Positions 1-7,147 of a stretch of DNA of 8,145 bases are shown piece after piece (the first letter of the stretch is position 1; each line of letters opens with the position of its first letter). The stretch is from Planctomycetota bacterium. Lineage in GTDB: Bacteria > Planctomycetota > Planctomycetia > Pirellulales > UBA1268. The position numbers and the translations under genes were made by a program. The stretch is from the NCBI GenBank assembly GCA_003670825.1, contig QWQL01000024.1, positions 1 through 8,145 on the forward strand, written 5' to 3'. The notes below the pieces were generated by a model. The model was given only the letters and a program-made list of their open reading frames with translations, made no database searches and was not told where the DNA came from.

Positions 1-756
1 CGGTTTGGCTCGACTCCGGGACATGGGCTGTGGGCAGTACCGCGGGGCGACCGTCGTCGGCGTGGAACGCGCCGGAGGAAGCGACTGCGCGGGGGTCGCA
101 AACGGGTTCCAGGTGGTGTTGGTGGCCTGTGTCGGCTGGTAGGTCGGCATCTGGGCGGTCACCTGCTGCTGGGCCGACTGCATGCCCTGCTGCACCTGGT
201 TGTTGACGCCCTGCGTGTACTGGTTGGCCGTGTTCTGCAGCTGGTTACCCATCTGCTGCGTCTGCTGGTTGGCGTACTGCTGCATCTGGTTGGCGTACTG
301 CTGCGGCTGCTGCTGCATCTGGTTGGCATACTGCTGAGCCTGGTTGGTCATGTTTTGCTGGTACCCGTTGGCCTGGGCCTGCAGCTGGTTGCCGTACTGC
401 TGCGCCGAGGGGGGCGCTCCCGACGACGGCTGCGACCACGACCAGGAGTTGCCGTTGGCCGCTGCTGGTGGGGCGGGCGCGGCGGCCTGCCACTGGGTGG
501 CGGGGCCGGGCATGGGCGGGGGTGCGCCGCCCGGCGCTGGCATTGGGGGGGCGCTGACCGTCGGAGGATAGGCCGCGCCCTGGGGGGGCGTGGCCCAGCT
601 GCCGTACTGGGCCGGCTGGCCGATCATGCCGGTGGCTGGCGGAGCCACGGTTGCCGTCTGCGGTGTCTGGCAGCCGGAGGCGGCCAGCAGGACAAGGCCG
701 GCCCATGCCGCAAGCGATGCGCGGGCCTGGTGTCGGTGCTGCAAGATGGTCGACAC
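1..756 (-). CDS. Q/N-rich putative lipoprotein, C-terminus beyond the window
   Basis: An open frame without stops runs from a GTG at 754-756 to the left edge, giving 252 residues with no terminus. The start is supported by GGAG eight bases upstream. Residues 11-28 are a basic-then-hydrophobic signal peptide ending in the lipobox-like AASGC, with Cys29 as the likely lipidated residue, so export and membrane anchoring are inferred. Residues 30-117 are rich in Pro, Ala and Gly, with scattered Trp and Tyr. Residues 118-202 are dominated by Gln and Asn, built on imperfect copies of a QQYANQMQ-like unit. The remaining visible part is Thr/Pro/Ala-rich. I recognise no enzymatic domain and no family. 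It could be an envelope or matrix-associated protein, but its function is unknown. It is divergent from queG, with a 163-bp gap between them. The coding call rests on the long uninterrupted frame, signal peptide, RBS and protein-level repeats. A competing minus-strand frame at 245-706 shows none of these. Confidence 0.78.
   Translation of the reverse strand, partial: MSTILQHRHQARASLAAWAGLVLLAASGCQTPQTATVAPPATGMIGQPAQYGSWATPPQGAAYPPTVSAPPMPAPGGAPPPMPGPATQWQAAAPAPPAAANGNSWSWSQPSSGAPPSAQQYGNQLQAQANGYQQNMTNQAQQYANQMQQQPQQYANQMQQYANQQTQQMGNQLQNTANQYTQGVNNQVQQGMQSAQQQVTAQMPTYQPTQATNTTWNPFATPAQSLPPARSTPTTVAPRYCPQPMSRSRAKP
259..336 (-). repeat. Short in-gene tandem repeats encoding Q/N-rich units
   Basis: On the plus strand, CTGGTTGGCGTACTGCTGC occurs at 265-283 and again, identical, at 286-304. 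A one-base variant (CTGGTTGGCATACTGCTG) is at 319-336. The first two copies are 21 bp apart, a whole number of codons, so they repeat a QQYANQMQ-like peptide in the lipoprotein. More diverged copies continue to about position 405. The near-identity at DNA level suggests recent duplication or slippage within the gene. Confidence 0.8.
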
Positions 757-919
757 GTCAGGCACTCCACTGAGGAATGAGGTGGGCGAGAATGAGTTGG
801 AATTCCGCCGCCGCGAGTGACAATGAGCGGGCGAGACAATAGCGAGTCTGGGCCGTGGGTCCAGATCAGTTCCGCCAACGCCATTGAATCGCCACCACTC
901 CACCCATCTTCTCCGCGTC

Positions 920-2092
920 ATGCAGCCTGTGTTTTCCCCCCCCGCCGCCCCCGCCGTGATCGCGGCCGAGCTGCGGCAGGAGGCGCTCAGGCTCGGGTTT
1001 TCGAGGGTGGGCATCACCGGGGTGATCGACGCCCCGCACCACGACGCCTTTCGGGGCTGGCTGGCCCGGGGGCTCGCCGGCCCGATGGCGGCCTGGCTCG
1101 AGCGGCATGAGCCGCGGCGCCGGTCCGCGAGCGGGCTGCTCGAAGGGGTCCGCAGCGTGGTCATGCTGGCGACCGACCATGCCACGGAGCCGTCCACCGC
1201 CGGCGCGGAACAGGGCAGGGGCCGTGTGGCCCGGTATGCGTGGGGCGACGACTACCACGACCTGCTGCGAATCCGGGTCAATCAACTCGCTGCCTGGCTG
1301 GAGGCCCGCGTGCCGGGCTGCCGCACCCGCGGCGTGGTCGATTCCGCACCGATCGCCGAGCGCGACTTCGCCTGGGCCGCCGGCCTCGGCTGGTTTGGCA
1401 AAAACACGATGCTCATCGATCCCTCCGCGGGCAGCTACTTCCTGCTCACGGCCTTTCTCACCGACGTGCCGTTGCCGGCCGATGACCCCCTGCCGACGGA
1501 TCATTGCGGTACCTGCACGGCCTGCCTCGACGCCTGCCCGACCGGGGCCCTGCCCGAGCCGGGGGTGCTGGATGCCACACGGTGCATCAGCGCCCTGACG
1601 GTGGAGCAGCAGGGGCCGATTCCGGCCGATCTCCGCGCCGGCATGGGCGACTGGATCTTCGGCTGCGACGTCTGCCAGGAGGTCTGCCCCTGGAACCGGC
1701 ACGCTCCGGGATCAGATGAGCCAGGGTTTCAGCCACGCGGCGGCGAGGCGGCGCTCCCGCTCGCTGGCCTGCTCGCCCTCGACGATTCGGCGTTTCGCGC
1801 GAGGTTCAAGGGTTCGCCCATCAAGCGGGCCAAACGGTCTGGCCTGCTCAGGTCCGCCGCGATCGCGCTGGGCAACCGGCCCGACCCGGCGGCGTTCGCA
1901 GAGCTCGCGGCCGCGGCCCGCGACGATGACCCGGTGATCCGCGAGGCGGCGACGTGGGCCCTCGGGCGATGGATCGAGGCCGGCATGATGGCCGAGGAGT
2001 GCCGCGGGTTGCTTGAGAGTCACTCGGCGGAGCAGTCGCTCACTTCGTCGACGTCGGCGGCCGGATCACGGCCGGGGCCATCGACCGCGTAG
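920..2092 (+). CDS. queG: tRNA epoxyqueuosine(34) reductase QueG
   Basis: QueG reduces epoxyqueuosine to queuosine at the wobble base of GUN-anticodon tRNAs (Tyr, His, Asn, Asp), using cobalamin and two [4Fe-4S] clusters in the cytoplasm. The 390-residue product fits the family. RYAWGDDYH (105-113) marks the DUF1730 domain. VDSAP carries Asp141, near the position of the family's catalytic Asp, and GWFGKNT follows at 157-163. C196-x2-C199-x2-C202-x3-C206-P is the first cluster motif. C222 with C249-x2-C252-x3-C256-P forms the second, ending in the typical CPWN. By the usual ferredoxin scheme C206 and C256 swap clusters. GSPIKRAKRSGLLRS and DDDPVIREAATWALGRW (335-351) are the HEAT-like C-terminal end. 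The ATG at 920 is preferred because homology begins shortly after it; an in-frame TTG at 884 is possible. No good Shine-Dalgarno is seen at either. The last 24 codons overlap the convergent dus gene and encode a low-complexity tail. Confidence 0.96.
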   Translation: MQPVFSPPAAPAVIAAELRQEALRLGFSRVGITGVIDAPHHDAFRGWLARGLAGPMAAWLERHEPRRRSASGLLEGVRSVVMLATDHATEPSTAGAEQGRGRVARYAWGDDYHDLLRIRVNQLAAWLEARVPGCRTRGVVDSAPIAERDFAWAAGLGWFGKNTMLIDPSAGSYFLLTAFLTDVPLPADDPLPTDHCGTCTACLDACPTGALPEPGVLDATRCISALTVEQQGPIPADLRAGMGDWIFGCDVCQEVCPWNRHAPGSDEPGFQPRGGEAALPLAGLLALDDSAFRARFKGSPIKRAKRSGLLRSAAIALGNRPDPAAFAELAAAARDDDPVIREAATWALGRWIEAGMMAEECRGLLESHSAEQSLTSSTSAAGSRPGPSTA

Positions 2093-3093
2093 AACCGCTC
2101 GAGCACGGCCTGCCAGTCGGCGTTGACCTTGACGCCAATGAAGGCATCGCGGACGGCGACCTGTTCAGGGTGCACCCGGGCATACTTGATCGCGAACTTC
2201 CGCATGCTCCGACCGGCCACCTGCTCGCCGTGGAGTTCCATCGAGAGCGCCCAGTGTTCGCGGAGCACGTCCCGCTGCTCGTGGATCGTGGGGGGCGGCA
2301 GCGGCGGCTCGCCGGCGAGCAGGGCGAGCGTCTGCCGGAAGATCCAGGGATTGCCGATCGCCCCGCGGGCCACGCTCACACCATCCACGCCGGTCTGATC
2401 GAGCATCGCCAGGCAGGCCTCGGCGGAGAAGAGGTCGCCCGAGCCGATCACGATCCTGTCGCCCGCGTGCCGCTTCACGGCCGTGAGAAACTCCCAGTTG
2501 CTTGGGCCGACGTATTTCTGCTGCACGGTGCGGCCGTGCACGGTGATCGCCGCAGCGCCGCGGGCGAAGGCGCCGTCGAAGATCGTCCAGAAGTTGTCGA
2601 GGCTCTCCGGCGTGTCGTCGAGGCCGCGGCGCATCTTGAGGGTGACGGGCACGTGGGGCGGCACCGCCTCGCGAACCTTGGCCACGATCTCGAGCGCGGT
2701 GGCCGGCTGCGAGAGGAGGTAGCCGCCGCGGCAACGGCCGAGCACCTTCTTCACGGGGCAGCCGAAGTTGATGTCGATCACGTCGTAGCCTTCGGCCACG
2801 AGCCGCTCGGCGGCGGGGGGGAAATCGTCGGGGTTGGCGCCCATCAGCTGGCCGCCGACGGGATGCTCCTCGTCGGCCACGGCAAGGCGGGCCAGGTTCC
2901 GACGGTTGGTGCCGACGGTCGCCACGAACTGGTCGAGCAGCACCTCGCCGAGCGCGTAGGCGGCACCGTGGCGGCGGGCGAGCACCCGCATCGCCCGGTC
3001 GATGTAGCCGGAGAGGGCCGCCTGCACCACCGGCGCTCCGATGCAGATGCCGCCGATCGAGAGCCGGCGGTCGTGGGGGACGGCGATGGTCAC
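2020..3093 (-). CDS. dus: tRNA-dihydrouridine synthase, DusB-like
   Basis: Dus enzymes are FMN flavoproteins that reduce specific uridines in tRNA to dihydrouridine with NADPH. From the GTG at 3091-3093 the product has 357 residues, a little longer than E. coli DusB. Visible family motifs are GAPVVQAALSGYIDRAMR near the N-terminus (19-36), QLMGANPDDF (82-91), DINFGCPVKKV with Cys112 as the catalytic cysteine, TLKMRRG with the FMN-contacting Lys153, the HGRT segment, GSGD (usually GNGD), and VARGAIGNPWIF near the phosphate site. The frame is open further upstream, but that part lies inside zwf and lacks Dus similarity. The GTG overlaps the zwf TGA as GTGA, the normal arrangement for coupled translation. 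No strong Shine-Dalgarno precedes it, which fits coupling. The 3' end overlaps convergent queG by 73 bp. Which tRNA position it modifies cannot be read from sequence; DusB likeness suggests a DusB-type site. Confidence 0.95.
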   Translation of the reverse strand: MTIAVPHDRRLSIGGICIGAPVVQAALSGYIDRAMRVLARRHGAAYALGEVLLDQFVATVGTNRRNLARLAVADEEHPVGGQLMGANPDDFPPAAERLVAEGYDVIDINFGCPVKKVLGRCRGGYLLSQPATALEIVAKVREAVPPHVPVTLKMRRGLDDTPESLDNFWTIFDGAFARGAAAITVHGRTVQQKYVGPSNWEFLTAVKRHAGDRIVIGSGDLFSAEACLAMLDQTGVDGVSVARGAIGNPWIFRQTLALLAGEPPLPPPTIHEQRDVLREHWALSMELHGEQVAGRSMRKFAIKYARVHPEQVAVRDAFIGVKVNADWQAVLERFYAVDGPGRDPAADVDEVSDCSAE

Positions 3094-4550
3094 GTGAGCA
3101 CCGGGCAGGTGTCGAACCAGGTCCGGCCCTGGGCGGCCATCCATTCGAAACTCGACATCGGCCCCCAGTCGCCATGCTCGTACACGGCGGGCGGAGCAAG
3201 GGTCGGCGCAGCCCACGCCTGGGCGAACGGATCAATGATCTCCCACGACTTCTCCACCTCGTCGGCGCGGGCGAAGAGGCTGGCATCGCCCTCCATCACA
3301 TCGAGCAAAAGCGGCTCGTAGGCCTCGGGCAGGCGGCCGGCGAACTGCCGCGAATAGCTGAAGTCGAGATCCGTGAGGCGGAGGTGCATGCCGGCGCCGG
3401 GCACCTTGGTGTGGAAGTGGAGCTGGATACCCTCGGCAGGCTGAATCTGAATCACGAGCCGGTTGGCCTCGCGGGCGTGTGCCGGTGTGCCGTTGGCGAA
3501 GAGTTCGAGCGGCGGCTGCCGAAATCCGATCACGATCTGCGTCGTCCGGCAGCTCATTGCCTTTCCGCTCCGCAGGTAGAAGGGCACGCCCTGCCACCGC
3601 CAGTTGTCGATCTCGAGGCGGATCGCGCCAAACGTGGCAGTGCGGCTCTCGGCAGGCACGCCCGGCTCCTGCAGGTAGCCGCGGTACTGGCCGCGGATAC
3701 CGGCGGCGGTAGCGTCGGCGGCGTCGAGCGGCCGGATCGCCTCGAGCACCTTCACCTTCTCATTGCGGACGGTGCTGGCGTTGAACCGTGCCGGCGCCTC
3801 CATGGCAGTGACCATGAGGAGCTGGAGCAGGTGGTTCTGAAACATGTCGCGGAGCACGCCGGCCGAGTCGTAGTAGCCGCCACGGCGGCCCACGGGCACC
3901 TCCTCCGCCACCGTGATCTGCACGTGGTCTACATAGCGCCGATTCCAGATCGGCTCGAAGATGGTGTTGGCGAACCGCAGGGCGAGGATGTTTTGCACCG
4001 ACTCCTTGCCGAGGTAGTGGTCGATGCGGAAGACCTGGCTCTCACGAAACACCGTGTGGATGTGGGTGTTGAGGGCGTGAGCGGTCGCCTGATCGGTGCC
4101 GAAGGGCTTTTCCACGACGATCCGCCGGGCACCGCGATCCTGTGTCGCCATGCCGTGCTCGCCGAGGGCTGAGATCACGGGTTCGTAGAACTGCGGCGCT
4201 GTGGCCAGGTAGTAGACCCGATCGGCGTCGCCGCTCCCCTCCAGTTCCTGGAGACGCGTTTCGAGCCGACCGATATCGGCCGACACACCGATGTCGCCCG
4301 GCTGGTAGTGGATCGAGGCGGCGAACCGCTCCCACGAGGCGTCATCGAGTGGGCCGCAGTTGCAATGCTTCGCGGTGGTGTCGCGAAGGCTCGCCCGCCA
4401 CTCTGCGTCGCTCATGGGCGTCCGGGAAAAGCCGACGATCCGCGTGTCGGCGGGGAGCGATCCGCCCCGCATCAGGTTGTAGAGCGCGGGCACCAGTTTG
4501 CGGCTTGTCAGGTCGCCCGACGCCCCGAAGATCACGATGGTATGGGGCAT
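3090..4550 (-). CDS. zwf: Glucose-6-phosphate 1-dehydrogenase
   Basis: It oxidises glucose 6-phosphate to 6-phosphogluconolactone with NAD(P)+, the entry step of the oxidative pentose phosphate and Entner-Doudoroff routes. The product has 486 residues, the usual length. GASGDLTSRK (9-18) is the Rossmann nucleotide-binding motif and EKPFG (147-151) lies near the active site. RIDHYLGKE (175-183) is the family signature, with Asp177, His178 and Lys182, and His240 sits in QNHLLQLL. These numbers equal those I recall for the Leuconostoc enzyme's catalytic residues. The start at 4550 is chosen because AGGAAA lies just upstream with a 9-nt gap from AGGA. An in-frame TTG at 4575-4577 would put this Shine-Dalgarno inside the gene. 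It follows the SDR gene by 113 bp and overlaps dus by 4 bp. The gap may carry its own control signal, but I see no convincing promoter there. Confidence 0.97.
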   Translation of the reverse strand: MPHTIVIFGASGDLTSRKLVPALYNLMRGGSLPADTRIVGFSRTPMSDAEWRASLRDTTAKHCNCGPLDDASWERFAASIHYQPGDIGVSADIGRLETRLQELEGSGDADRVYYLATAPQFYEPVISALGEHGMATQDRGARRIVVEKPFGTDQATAHALNTHIHTVFRESQVFRIDHYLGKESVQNILALRFANTIFEPIWNRRYVDHVQITVAEEVPVGRRGGYYDSAGVLRDMFQNHLLQLLMVTAMEAPARFNASTVRNEKVKVLEAIRPLDAADATAAGIRGQYRGYLQEPGVPAESRTATFGAIRLEIDNWRWQGVPFYLRSGKAMSCRTTQIVIGFRQPPLELFANGTPAHAREANRLVIQIQPAEGIQLHFHTKVPGAGMHLRLTDLDFSYSRQFAGRLPEAYEPLLLDVMEGDASLFARADEVEKSWEIIDPFAQAWAAPTLAPPAVYEHGDWGPMSSFEWMAAQGRTWFDTCPVLT

Positions 4551-4557
4551 CCGCGTG

Positions 4558-4563
4558 TTTCCT
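4558..4563 (-). promoter_or_regulatory. Ribosome binding site that fixes the zwf start
   Basis: The minus strand reads AGGAAA here, and the AGGA core is 9 nt from the ATG at 4548-4550. This spacing supports that ATG over the upstream in-frame TTG at 4575-4577. Confidence 0.75.
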
Positions 4564-4630
4564 GTGTGTGACGGCAACGGCCGTGGGGAAGGTCGTCAAC
4601 AAAGGTGGCCCGGATGGCCGCCACGCGGTC

Positions 4631-4652
4631 GCGGGGGCCGGGCATGGCCCCG
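4631..4652 (-). other. GC-rich stem-loop between the SDR gene and zwf
   Basis: The arms GCGGGGGCC and GGCCCCGC can pair as a six-base-pair stem around a GGGCAT loop. Two more pairs follow beyond a one-base bulge. The structure begins about 11 nt after the SDR stop codon. No run of T follows on the minus strand, so it is not a standard intrinsic terminator. It may stabilise the upstream mRNA or attenuate transcription into zwf, or it may be a by-product of high GC. Confidence 0.3.
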
Positions 4653-4663
4653 CGGGTAGACAC

Positions 4664-5446
4664 TCAGATGCTCATGCCGGTGAAGCCACCATCGACGTAG
4701 ACCTCGGTGCCCGTGATGAAGCTTCCGGCAACGGGCGCGCAGAGCAGGATCGCAGCGCCGAGCAGTTCCTCGGGGCTGCCGAAGCGGTTCATCGGGGTCT
4801 TGTTCATGATCGACGCGGTCCGCTCCGGCGAGAGGATCTTCTTGTTCTGCTCGGCGGGGAAGAAGCCAGGGCAGAGCACGTTCACCCGCACCCCCTTGGG
4901 GGCCAGTTCGCGGGCCACGTTTTTGGTGTAGTTCACGACCGCCGCCTTCGATGCGGAGTAGATGAATACCTTCGAGAGCGGCTTGTCGGCCGACACGCTG
5001 CCGATGTTGAGGATCGCACCGCCGCCGTGGCCGGCCATGTGGGCCCCGAAGATCTGACAGCCGAGGTGGGTGCTCTTGAGATTGGTGTCGAGCACCTTGG
5101 CGAAGTCGTCGTCTGGAATGTCGAAGTAGGGCACCGACGAGTTCACGCCGGCGCAGTTGACGAGGATGTCGGCCTTGCTCCGGGCGTTGATCGTGGCATG
5201 GAGCAGGGCCGTCATGCTCTCGCGGTCGGTGGCATCCACACTGATGAAGGTTGCGTCGCCGCCGCCATCACGAATCGCAGCCACTCGGGCCTCGCCACGG
5301 TCGGCACCACGGCCGGCGACGACCACAAATGCACCCGCCTTGGCGAGCCCGTCGGCGAGCGCCCCACCGAGCACTCCGGTGCCGCCGATCACGACGGCCG
5401 TCTTGCCCGACAGCGAAAACATCTTTTCGAGGTAGCTATCGGCCAT
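4664..5446 (-). CDS. SDR-family sugar-acid or polyol oxidoreductase
   Basis: This 260-residue protein is a classical short-chain dehydrogenase/reductase, a cytoplasmic NAD(P)-dependent enzyme. The Rossmann motif is VVIGGTGVLGG (18-28). The common Thr of TGxxxGxG is Ile20 and the usual sixth-position Gly is Val25, as in the GGGGVLGG-type SDRs that I associate with mannonate/fructuronate and gluconate oxidoreductases. NCAG is at 97-100, and the catalytic residues are Asn122, Ser150, Tyr163 and Lys167 (YSASK). Arg46 after the second strand could favour NADP. VDGGFTG closes the fold. GAGGAG nine bases before the ATG supports the start. The gene begins 19 bp after gnd, so co-transcription is likely. 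Its place between gnd and zwf suggests a substrate related to gluconate or another hexonate, for example gluconate 5-dehydrogenase or fructuronate reductase activity. Substrate remains a guess; the fold and catalytic residues are clear. Confidence 0.93.
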   Translation of the reverse strand: MADSYLEKMFSLSGKTAVVIGGTGVLGGALADGLAKAGAFVVVAGRGADRGEARVAAIRDGGGDATFISVDATDRESMTALLHATINARSKADILVNCAGVNSSVPYFDIPDDDFAKVLDTNLKSTHLGCQIFGAHMAGHGGGAILNIGSVSADKPLSKVFIYSASKAAVVNYTKNVARELAPKGVRVNVLCPGFFPAEQNKKILSPERTASIMNKTPMNRFGSPEELLGAAILLCAPVAGSFITGTEVYVDGGFTGMSI

Positions 5447-5465
5447 GGTCGGAATCTCCTCGGGA

Positions 5466-6911
5466 TCAGCTTAGGGGCTGGCGCAGGTCGAGCCATTCGG
5501 TGTGGTAGGTGCCGGGCTTGTCGGTCCGCTCGTAGGTGTGGGCGCCGAAGTAATCCCGCTGGGCCTGGAGTAGGTTGGCCGGCAGGGAGGCGTGGCGATA
5601 GCCGTCGTAGTAGGCCAGCGCCGACATGAACGCGGGCACCGGCACGCCGATTGTGGCCGCCGTGGCCACCACGTGCCGCCACGAGTCTTGCGTGCTGGCG
5701 AGGGCTTCGGTGAAGTAGGGGGCGAGCATCAGGTTTTCGAGGTCGGGCTGCGCCTTGTAGGCCTCGGCGATCCGGTCGAGGAACTGGGCCCGGATGATGC
5801 ATCCGCCCCGCCACATCATGGCGATGGCGCCGAAGTCGAGGTGCCAGTCGTGCTCCTTGGCGGCGGCCGCAAGTTGCACGTAGCCCTGGGCGTAACTGGC
5901 GATCTTCGAGGCGTAGAGTCCTTGGCGGACCTGCTCGACGAAGGTGTGGCGGTCGCCGTGGTTTCGTTTGTCGGGGCCCTTGAGCAGGGCGCTGGCCCGC
6001 ACCCGCTCGTCCTTCAGGGCCGACAGGCAGCGGGCGTAGACGGCCTCGGTGACCAGCGTGCTCGGCACGCCGAGGTCGAGAGCCAGTTGGCTCATCCACT
6101 TCCCAGTCCCCTTGGCGCCGGCCTTGTCGAGGATGCGGTCGACGATGAAGTCACCGCTGTCGGGATCCTTGACGGTAAAGATGTCGCGGGTGATCTCGAT
6201 CAGGTAGCTGTCGAGTTCGCCGCGGTTCCAGTCGCCGAAGACTTTGGCCAGTTCGGGGTTGGTGAGTCCGGCGCCGTGCTTGAGCAGCGAGTAGGCCTCG
6301 CAGATCAGCTGCATGTCGCCGTACTCAATCCCGTTGTGCACCATCTTCACGTAATGGCCGGCACCGCGCGGGCCCACCCAGTCGCAGCAGGGGATGTCGC
6401 CCTTGGGGCCGACCTTCGCCGCGATCGCCTGGAAGATCGGCTGCACGAGCGGCCAGGCTGCCTTGGACCCGCCCGGCATCAGGCTCGGCCCCTTCAGCGC
6501 CCCCTCCTCGCCCCCGGAGACGCCGGTGCCTACGTAGAGCAGGCCCGCCGCCTCCACTTCCTTCGTCCGCCGTTCAGTATCGGAGAAGAGGGTGTTGCCA
6601 CCGTCGATGATCACGTCCCCGTTGGAGAGGAGCGGGATGAGCGTCTTGATGAGGTCGTCGACCGCCGGGCCGGCCTTTACCATCATCATCACCTTCCGCG
6701 GGGACTTGAGCGCCGCGACGAGATCCTGGAGCGAGTGGCAACCGACGACGTTGGCCTGCTTCCCGCGGCTGGCCATGAAGGCGTCGGTGACGCTGGTTGT
6801 GCGATTGAAGACCGCGATCGAGAAGCCCCGGCTGGCGATGTTGAGTGCCAGGTTCTCGCCCATGACGGCCAGCCCGATCAGACCGATGTCGCACGTCGCC
6901 TGCTTGGTCAT
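5466..6911 (-). CDS. gnd: 6-phosphogluconate dehydrogenase, decarboxylating
   Basis: It converts 6-phosphogluconate to ribulose 5-phosphate and CO2 while reducing NADP+, the last oxidative step of the pentose phosphate pathway. The 481-residue product is the long, dimeric type. GLIGLAVMGENLALNI (10-25) is the nucleotide-binding motif and VFNRT (34-38) follows. VSGGEEGALKGPSLMPGG (131-148) is the substrate loop. HYVKMVHNGIEYGD (186-199) contains catalytic Lys189 and Glu196. GTGKW (268-272) and the C-terminal FGAHTYER and FHTEW-like tail are also present (here YHTEW). The ATG at 6911 is chosen because AGGAG lies 10 nt upstream and the family begins just after it; the frame stays open upstream without similarity. 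It is the first gene of the gnd-SDR-zwf-dus block and follows a candidate promoter at 6990-7019. Confidence 0.97.
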   Translation of the reverse strand: MTKQATCDIGLIGLAVMGENLALNIASRGFSIAVFNRTTSVTDAFMASRGKQANVVGCHSLQDLVAALKSPRKVMMMVKAGPAVDDLIKTLIPLLSNGDVIIDGGNTLFSDTERRTKEVEAAGLLYVGTGVSGGEEGALKGPSLMPGGSKAAWPLVQPIFQAIAAKVGPKGDIPCCDWVGPRGAGHYVKMVHNGIEYGDMQLICEAYSLLKHGAGLTNPELAKVFGDWNRGELDSYLIEITRDIFTVKDPDSGDFIVDRILDKAGAKGTGKWMSQLALDLGVPSTLVTEAVYARCLSALKDERVRASALLKGPDKRNHGDRHTFVEQVRQGLYASKIASYAQGYVQLAAAAKEHDWHLDFGAIAMMWRGGCIIRAQFLDRIAEAYKAQPDLENLMLAPYFTEALASTQDSWRHVVATAATIGVPVPAFMSALAYYDGYRHASLPANLLQAQRDYFGAHTYERTDKPGTYHTEWLDLRQPLS

Positions 6912-6921
6912 CCTGCGAATG

Positions 6922-6960
6922 CTCCTGCGGAGGCCGCGATCTCGTGGAGGGTGGGCGGCC
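6922..6960 (-). promoter_or_regulatory. gnd leader with possible Shine-Dalgarno-masking hairpins
   Basis: On the minus strand GGCCGC and GCGGCC (6955-6960 and 6932-6937) can form a six-base-pair stem with a 17-nt loop. Immediately after it, CTCC and GGAG (6929-6932 and 6922-6925) are separated by only three bases, and the GGAG is the gnd Shine-Dalgarno. Short GC complements are common in such DNA, so this is a weak call. Confidence 0.25.
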
Positions 6961-6989
6961 GGAAGTGGGAAGATGAAGCGGTGCCGCAG

Positions 6990-7019
6990 ACTATATCGGC
7001 AGCCGAGCGGCCGAACCAA
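6990..7019 (-). promoter_or_regulatory. Candidate sigma70-type promoter for gnd operon
   Basis: The minus strand reads TTGGTT (7014-7019), an 18-bp spacer, then TATAGT (6990-6995). The -10 matches the consensus at five of six positions and the -35 at three. Predicted transcription would begin near 6983, leaving a leader of about 70 nt before the gnd ATG. It is the most AT-rich part of this intergenic region. Confidence 0.5.
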
Positions 7020-7147
7020 AGCCCCCGCTTCAACCCCGGGAAACGGAAAGGATTGAAGGACCGGGCCCGCCATGGCCGATTGCTAGGCATAGCCGGAGGA
7101 TTCGTGAATCGCGGAGCATCCGGCCCGGTTTGCGCGACAGGCAGAAC

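Noticed and set aside
245..706. 153-codon minus-strand ORF within the lipoprotein region
   Set aside because: It overlaps the Q/N-rich frame on the same strand, lacks a signal peptide or RBS-linked start, and reads as Arg/Pro/Gly-rich out-of-frame sequence.
2170..3321. 383-codon plus-strand ORF opposite dus
   Set aside because: It is antisense to a Dus gene with intact catalytic motifs, and its composition is that of an antisense frame.
4551..4663. Independent zwf promoter starting from a TTGACG on the minus strand
   Set aside because: No acceptable -10 sequence is found 16-18 bp downstream.
4142..5629. 495-codon plus-strand ORF opposite zwf and the SDR gene
   Set aside because: It is a shadow frame across two clear minus-strand enzymes, Arg/Gly/His-rich and without motifs.
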